From the NCBI RefSeq assembly GCF_003429665.1, contig NZ_QUWK01000009.1, positions 1 to 64,000 of the forward strand: 64,000 bases of DNA, in the 5' to 3' direction. Shown here in pieces: positions 59,846-64,000 of this stretch; position 1 is the stretch's first letter, and each line of letters begins with the position of its first letter. The notes under the pieces were generated by a model. That model was not told the origin of the DNA, ran no database searches, and saw only the letters and a list, made by a program, of their open reading frames with translations. Position numbers and translations under genes: made by a program. This DNA comes from Sphaerochaeta halotolerans (GTDB lineage Bacteria > Spirochaetota > Spirochaetia > Sphaerochaetales > Sphaerochaetaceae).

Positions 59846-60486
59846 TGTTGTTTCTTCAAGGCCCACTGCCCACTGATTGTTTGCTCACCGATGGTTTCCT
59901 GTTCAAGGAATTCTGCACGGAGAGTCAGTTGGGCGAATACAATGACATCTTTCATTCCCCAACGGAGCGAGAGGAAAGGAATCAGCATGATGGTTCCTCT
60001 CTGGAGCGAGTGCCGGGAAAGCAAGGTGAGATACCCCGTCCCTTGGGGCGGAAAAGGAGGCAACGCCTCTTGAGTCCAGGGCTTGCCCTAAGGTATTGAT
60101 ACCTTTCATTCGTACCATGGATTGTTCCTCATTTGTTCTGCTTAGTTGAGAGGGGAGACAACAAGACCGATCATACCAGTTCCCTGGTAGGAGTGGGTGA
60201 AACGATAGGACCGATTGCACTCCCTGCCACGATGGCTGACATCGTAAACTCAATCAAGCAACAGAAGGAACAGACTTAGAAAGACGACTGCCACTGCTGC
60301 AAGAGGCCTAGCCCCTTATCGGTCGAAGAGCTCTTCTGTATAGCTGATGATGAGACTACTTCCCAATGTTCCTACCGTATAGGTAGAAGAGATACCGACA
60401 TTGGATACATTCAGGGAGGAAATGAGGTGATCGGTAAATATTGATACCCCCATGGTTTGCCCAGGGATGCTTGCAAGGAGACCCAA
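59842..60486 (-). pseudogene. Decayed MFS transporter (N-terminal part recognisable)
   Basis: At 60316-60486 the minus strand reads LGLLASIPGQTMGVSIFTDH, then SSTYTVGTLGSSLIISYTEELFDR, a TAA, and in the same frame GARPLAAVAVVFLSLFLLLLD before a TGA at 60250. This is the first helix, second helix and DRxGAR loop of an MFS permease, with a stop where an aromatic residue normally sits. Further down, GTGYLTLLSRHSLQRG resembles the helix 4-5 region. The final frame (59842-60063) may be unrelated. No start codon or full frame survives. Confidence 0.45.
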
Positions 60487-61075
60487 TCAATGCACTGTTT
60501 GTTTTTGCGTACCTGTCGCTACATACCTTTGCAGAGGACTATGAGGTTTTTCTGGTACTGTCATCCTCAATTTACCTGATGCAAGAAGAGGATCAATGTA
60601 GGTTTTCTTGAAAGACTTTCTATCATTCAATTGCATGGCTTTTATCATTTCATCTCTAGTTCTCGGAATGCTGCAGAAAGAAAGCAAAAATTCAATAGTA
60701 ACTTGTTGTTTACGGAATATCTTAACCCTAAAACTACCACCAATTTCGCTTAATTCTGGTTCAGCAAGCCCTGCTTCCTTGCATGCTTTAAAAACTCTAG
60801 GAATCCCGCTACCCCATTGTTCAATAATCTTCATATAGGTAAAAGCTGCCACTAAAGCGCGGTTTCTTGGTTTTGCTACATCCATTTTTGAGATCTTCAA
60901 TAGTGAGGCCACCAATCAACATCCCTGGGGATGTAATTACCAACCAATCATCGAATAATGCAACTTGCATCTTGGATGGATCAAGATAGGAACGATGGCA
61001 AACTCCATTTCTGCACCCATTCGAATATTTCTCCTTGGCCTATTAAACGCTTGAACACCATTATACAACGAAGGA
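60487..61075 (-). pseudogene. Decayed AlbA-2/HATPase_c_4 (RecG-like) ATP-binding regulator, C-terminal part
   Basis: The 142-residue frame at 60487-60915 has RNRALVAAFTYMKIIEQWGSGIPRVFKACKEAGLAEPE, the C-terminal signature of proteins annotated as ATP-binding or AAA-4/RecG-like transcriptional regulators. Upstream in another frame is LFDDWLVITSPGMLIGGLTIEDL. Further upstream in a third is NIRMGAEMEFAI. These are consecutive segments of the same family joined through frameshifts with part deleted. The N-terminal AlbA_2 domain is absent. Confidence 0.6.
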
Positions 61076-61091
61076 GGGCTGTAAGAGGGTA

Positions 61092-61121
61092 GAAAAAAAG
61101 TACCCTGTACATGACAGGGTA
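61092..61121 (-). terminator. Terminator of the NifX-Mrp-MBL-ferredoxin operon
   Basis: Minus strand TACCCTGT, 5-nt loop, ACAGGGTA, then CTTTTTTT, about 25 nt after the NifX-like stop. Confidence 0.85.
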
Positions 61122-61145
61122 TCCTTGCAGAAAAGGAAAGTTCTG

Positions 61146-61502
61146 CTATTCGCACTCATCATGATGGGCATGCTCGTGGCAAACGCTTCCTGTGGAGGTA
61201 AGGTTACCTGCCAGATATTCCTTGACTACTTCATCGGCGGAACCGCTGGCTCCAACAATGACCTCGATGTTGTGCTCATTGAAGATATCCACAGCACCAC
61301 CACCCATTCCACCACTGATGATGGTATTTACACCCAATTCATGGAGATAATTGGGCAAGAATCCGGGGCGATGCCCTGGGTTTTGCATGCTGTCATGCTT
61401 GAGAATCTTCCCGTTTTCAGTCTCAAAGACCTCAAAACTCTCACAGTGCCCAAAATGGTCACACACGTTCTTGTTTTCACTTGCTACTGCTACTTTCAAC
61501 AT
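61146..61502 (-). CDS. NifB/NifX (ORP-like) Mo-Fe cluster-binding family protein
   Basis: A 118-residue protein of the dinitrogenase iron-molybdenum cofactor family. It has KVAVASENKNVCDHFGHCESFEVFE at the start, NTIISGGMGGGAVDIFNEHNIEVIVG in the middle, and a His/Cys-rich tail (CHEHAHHDECE) that could hold metal. In anaerobes without nitrogenase, relatives (ORP) bind a Mo-Cu sulphide cluster and sit beside Mrp and ferredoxin-type P-loop ATPases, exactly as here. Function is unproved. It lies 4 bp after the Mrp gene. Confidence 0.9.
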   Translation of the reverse strand: MLKVAVASENKNVCDHFGHCESFEVFETENGKILKHDSMQNPGHRPGFLPNYLHELGVNTIISGGMGGGAVDIFNEHNIEVIVGASGSADEVVKEYLAGNLTSTGSVCHEHAHHDECE

Positions 61503-61505
61503 CTT

Positions 61506-62288
61506 TTATTTCTCCCTTGATTCCAATATGTCACAGAGTCCGCTAAGATCGGCTCCCTGGTATGCTTCAATCGTTCCGGTATCGCATGCTTCACTCAACA
61601 GTGGGTCGATGGGTAGTTTTGCAAGTACCTTGAGTGCATGGTGCTCAGCAACGACATCGATATGGCTTTCCCCAAAGACCTTGTACTCTTTCTGGTTGTC
61701 AGGACAAAGGAAGTACGAGAGGTTCTCCACCAAACCTACGATGGGAACCCCCATCTTCTGCGCCATATGCACCGCCTTCTCCACCACCATGGAAACCAGC
61801 TCCTGGGGAGAGGTGACCATGACGATCCCATCAACAGGAAGAGACTGGAATACCGTAAGAGGGACATCTCCTGTGCCAGGGGGCATATCAACAAAGAGGT
61901 AGTCCAACTCTTTCCAGTCCACATCGGTGTAGAAGAGCTTGACCGTGTTTGCAAGCAGTGGACCACGCCAGATGACCGCGTCGCTTTCATTATCCAACAA
62001 CATGTTGGTTGAGATAATCTTAATGCCATTTTTGGTTACTGCCGGTTCTATTCTTCCTTCTTCCCCGGTAGCTTTGCTATGGATACCGAAAGTCTTTGGA
62101 ATGGATGAGCCGGTGATGTCTGCATCAAGCACACCAACCTTGTGGCCTCTTCTTCTCATTTCTGAAGCGAGTAGGCTGGTAACCGAGGATTTTCCCACTC
62201 CTCCCTTTCCGCTGACGATTGCAATGATATTGCCGATGGTGCTTCCAGTCTTGGAATGTACTCTCATATCTGTATTGTGTTGTGCCAT
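61506..62288 (-). CDS. Mrp/NBP35-family P-loop ATPase (second copy)
   Basis: A 260-residue ATPase. Walker A SGKGGVGKSS is near residue 27-36, DADITGSSIPK follows, the family signature is MPPGTGDVPL, and the C-terminal region has YFLCPD. The usual CPxC cluster motif is reduced to a single visible cysteine, so cluster binding may differ from the copy at 33255. The ORF track starts at 62444. The ATG at 62288 with TAGGAG 6 nt upstream fits, since the MBL gene stops at 62299. It belongs to the four-gene NifX-type operon. Confidence 0.9.
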   Translation of the reverse strand: MAQHNTDMRVHSKTGSTIGNIIAIVSGKGGVGKSSVTSLLASEMRRRGHKVGVLDADITGSSIPKTFGIHSKATGEEGRIEPAVTKNGIKIISTNMLLDNESDAVIWRGPLLANTVKLFYTDVDWKELDYLFVDMPPGTGDVPLTVFQSLPVDGIVMVTSPQELVSMVVEKAVHMAQKMGVPIVGLVENLSYFLCPDNQKEYKVFGESHIDVVAEHHALKVLAKLPIDPLLSEACDTGTIEAYQGADLSGLCDILESREK

Positions 62289-62298
62289 GGTATTACTC

Positions 62299-63132
62299 CT
62301 AATATGTCGGGAATTCGAGAACGTCTCCTCCTGCAAGGTAATGGATGGCATCCCCCATCTTTTCCTTGAGGTAGGCATAGTTTTCCTTACCTGTGCAGTG
62401 ACAGGTATAGAATATTGCTTTACTTTCCAAAAGAATGGCTGCAATCTGGTCGAGCACCTCTGGGTCCTCAGGTTTGCCTGTTCGGTGGTTGTAGAGGTGG
62501 AAGCCTCCGATTACCCGGGTAGGGTAGTGACCGAATTCTGTGTGGAAGGCATCCAGGATATTCACAATCCCGCGGTGCGAGCAACCGCTCACCAGGACGT
62601 GTTCATTTTCTTCCTTGATCGCCAGATACTGTTCGTGAGTGAATGAGTCCACAGTGTATGTATCTCCCGATTGCTTGAACAGGCTCTTGTTCCCTGTGGG
62701 GATAAAGCGCTCACCTTCCACCTTACTGAACAGGAATATTCCTTCAGCTACCGGGGTGAGTGCAGAGGTAAAAAGGATTCGGTTATTTCTCAGCAAGTCT
62801 TGGTCGACTCCAATATAGTGGTAATCTCCTTCACTCCGTTCGGAGAAGAAAGGCCCGAAGGCCTCCTTTCTGGCATACAGCGGGGCGGTGTGATTCAAGC
62901 TGAAAAATGATTTGATCCCCCCTCCATGGTCATAGTGGCCGTGGCTGAGGATGGCAAGGTCAACCTGTTTCAGATCAACCCCAAGCTTTTCTGCATTGTC
63001 TGCAAACAAGGCGCTTGCTCCTGTATCGAAGAGCATGGTTTTCTGGTTCCCTTCGATATAGAGACTTAACCCGTGCTCCGATCCAAGATTTGTATTTCTG
63101 GTGGTATTCTCCACCAATGTGGTTATTTTCAT
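62299..63132 (-). CDS. Metallo-beta-lactamase-fold hydrolase (MptA/aminobenzene-phosphate-synthase-like)
   Basis: A 277-residue MBL-fold protein. The metal motif is SHGHYDHGGG (about 63-72), with further ligands in VSGCSHRGIVN (about 190-200) and FYTCHCTGKENY near 240. The start TLVENTTRNTNLGSEHGLSLYIE and FDTGAS are typical of the group annotated as 7,8-dihydropterin-6-methyl-aminobenzene-phosphate synthase relatives. Such proteins recur beside ORP/ferredoxin ATPase genes in anaerobes; the substrate is unknown. It overlaps the ferredoxin-ATPase gene by 4 bp. Confidence 0.88.
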   Translation of the reverse strand: MKITTLVENTTRNTNLGSEHGLSLYIEGNQKTMLFDTGASALFADNAEKLGVDLKQVDLAILSHGHYDHGGGIKSFFSLNHTAPLYARKEAFGPFFSERSEGDYHYIGVDQDLLRNNRILFTSALTPVAEGIFLFSKVEGERFIPTGNKSLFKQSGDTYTVDSFTHEQYLAIKEENEHVLVSGCSHRGIVNILDAFHTEFGHYPTRVIGGFHLYNHRTGKPEDPEVLDQIAAILLESKAIFYTCHCTGKENYAYLKEKMGDAIHYLAGGDVLEFPTY

Positions 63133-64000
63133 ATGTGAATACGCTCCTTCATCAACTGTAAGGTGTTCTCATAGATGGTCCTAATCGCCCCAGCTCCGAG
63201 GCTTTCTATTTCGACCAACGTCTTGCCCCTATTGATTGCTGCGGTTGCCATCTTGTCGTAGGGAATCTTTCCAAGGAACGGTATTCCTTCTTTATAACAG
63301 TATACCTCTATTTCTGCACTTTTGCGCTCATTGGTATCATATTTATTTACAATAACAGCAACTGGTACTTGTAATTGTCTGGCACTCGCAATCACCCTCT
63401 TCAAGTCAGAGAGCCCACTGAGTGAAGGTTCTGCAACCATAAGAGCCAAATCGACCCCACTCAAGGAGGCAATTACCGGGCATCCGATGCCGGGACTGCC
63501 GTCAAGAATTGCGACTTCATGCTCACTACCCACTTCCTTCAGTTGGTTTTTTACCTCACTGACCAGTTTCCCGGTATTGCCACTGCCCATCAGAAGCGTT
63601 GCGGTAGAGAATACCTCATTGTTTCGCTTCAGAAGCTTCAGATCGCCAACTTTTGCTTCTTCGCTGTGTATTGCCTCCACCGGGCAGACATGAGTGCAGT
63701 AGTTGCATCCTTCACAGGCAATAGGAATGATTCTGTAAGGATTCCCTGGCTTGATGGCGTCAAAGCGACACACCTCATAGCACTTGTTGCAATTGATGCA
63801 GAGATCAGGGTCGATGACTGCCTTTGGTAATCCCCTGTAGTCTCTCTTCTGCTCTTGTTCATAGGAGCCCATCACCAGATGAAGATTTGGTGCATCTGTG
63901 TCGCAATCGGCGTAGGCTTTTGCTTCACTGAGTTTGATGAACGCACTGGCAACAGTGGTCTTGCCTGTTCCTCCCTTACCGCTGAGGATCAGAATCTGAT
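63129..64000 (-). CDS. MinD-superfamily P-loop ATPase with inserted 2x[4Fe-4S] ferredoxin domain (partial at right edge)
   Basis: The frame is open to the window end; the track shows only an internal start. At the edge the sequence reads LILSGKGGTGKTTVASAF, the deviant Walker A. Then comes CDTDAPNLHL, followed by a ferredoxin insert: CINCNKCYEVCRFDAI and CEGCNYCTHVCPVEAI, two 4Fe-4S sites. The ATPase resumes with GSGNTGKLV, LDGSPGIGCPVIAS and VAVIVNKYD. Only a few N-terminal residues are missing. These proteins occur in pairs beside NifX-like ORP genes, so a second copy is likely just beyond the window. Confidence 0.92.
   Translation of the reverse strand, partial: QILILSGKGGTGKTTVASAFIKLSEAKAYADCDTDAPNLHLVMGSYEQEQKRDYRGLPKAVIDPDLCINCNKCYEVCRFDAIKPGNPYRIIPIACEGCNYCTHVCPVEAIHSEEAKVGDLKLLKRNNEVFSTATLLMGSGNTGKLVSEVKNQLKEVGSEHEVAILDGSPGIGCPVIASLSGVDLALMVAEPSLSGLSDLKRVIASARQLQVPVAVIVNKYDTNERKSAEIEVYCYKEGIPFLGKIPYDKMATAAINRGKTLVEIESLGAGAIRTIYENTLQLMKERIHI

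Noticed and set aside
60487-60915. 142-residue intact small protein
   Set aside because: Its upstream family segments are present in other frames, so it is the tail of a decayed longer gene.
1-64000. CRISPR array, prophage or integrative element
   Set aside because: No regularly spaced repeats, integrase, phage structural genes or attachment-site duplication at the tRNA-Cys were seen.

Overview
The window looks like a chromosomal segment from a fermentative, sugar-using anaerobic bacterium, most likely a free-living spirochaete of the Sphaerochaeta type. This is inferred from the overall gene style: many sugar/TRAP importers, substrate-binding proteins whose signal peptides end in FAQG or FAAG without a lipobox cysteine, a biotin-dependent Na+ pump, and a spirochaete-looking coiled-coil protein. 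No rRNA or marker protein is present to prove it. Base composition is near 50% GC, except for an AT-rich stretch around 46.6-49.6 kb.

Layout. (1) 1-17 kb is a sugar-acid/sugar catabolic island. A minus-strand operon (RpiR regulator, 6-phosphogluconate dehydrogenase, KDG-kinase-like PfkB kinase, zinc dehydrogenase, Gfo/Idh/MocA dehydrogenase) diverges from an ABC sugar importer, a TIM-barrel epimerase and a KdgF-like cupin. Next come a YesMN-type two-component system, a TRAP importer whose binding-protein gene has an in-frame stop at its signal-peptide junction, and an iron alcohol dehydrogenase. (2) 17.3-19.4 kb holds a nitronate-monooxygenase-like gene between two decayed gene remnants. (3) 19.4-27 kb is a purine module: a fused 2Fe-2S/molybdopterin hydroxylase of the selenium-dependent xanthine dehydrogenase type, followed by a BMP-family nucleoside/purine ABC importer. 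(4) 27-33 kb carries a PfkB kinase, dCMP deaminase, alpha/beta hydrolase and a complete oxaloacetate decarboxylase Na+ pump. (5) 33-40 kb has an Mrp ATPase, a Nudix hydrolase, a SIMPL lipoprotein, a possible non-coding RNA or orphan leader, a decayed hydrolase, and a GntR-GlpA-like-GlpB-like-DUF1667 operon. (6) 40-46 kb contains an IS200/IS605 TnpB fragment abutting a GntR remnant, a GpsA-like dehydrogenase, a GNAT, a GH36 alpha-galactosidase and a divergent mutarotase-like protein. (7) 46-49.6 kb is an AT-rich locus with two related small secreted proteins that share promoter and leader architecture, an AraC/GyrI-like regulator and tRNA-Cys. (8) 49.6-59.8 kb has a DeoR regulator with malate/lactate dehydrogenase and malic enzyme, then assorted housekeeping genes (AlaX, PurB, PotD, PHP phosphatase). 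(9) 59.8-61.1 kb is a gene graveyard. (10) 61.1-64 kb holds NifX-like, Mrp, metallo-beta-lactamase-fold and ferredoxin/P-loop genes resembling the ORP (orange protein) neighbourhood of anaerobes.

How the parts work together. Sugars and sugar acids enter through ABC and TRAP systems and are channelled to KDG/6-phosphogluconate chemistry. Malate, pyruvate and oxaloacetate are interconverted by malate dehydrogenase, malic enzyme and the Na+ pump. Purines are imported and hydroxylated by the molybdoenzyme. The most unusual points are the paired secreted proteins with a conserved structured leader, the DctP nonsense codon, hairpins placed just after the binding-protein gene in three importer operons, and at least seven gene remnants.
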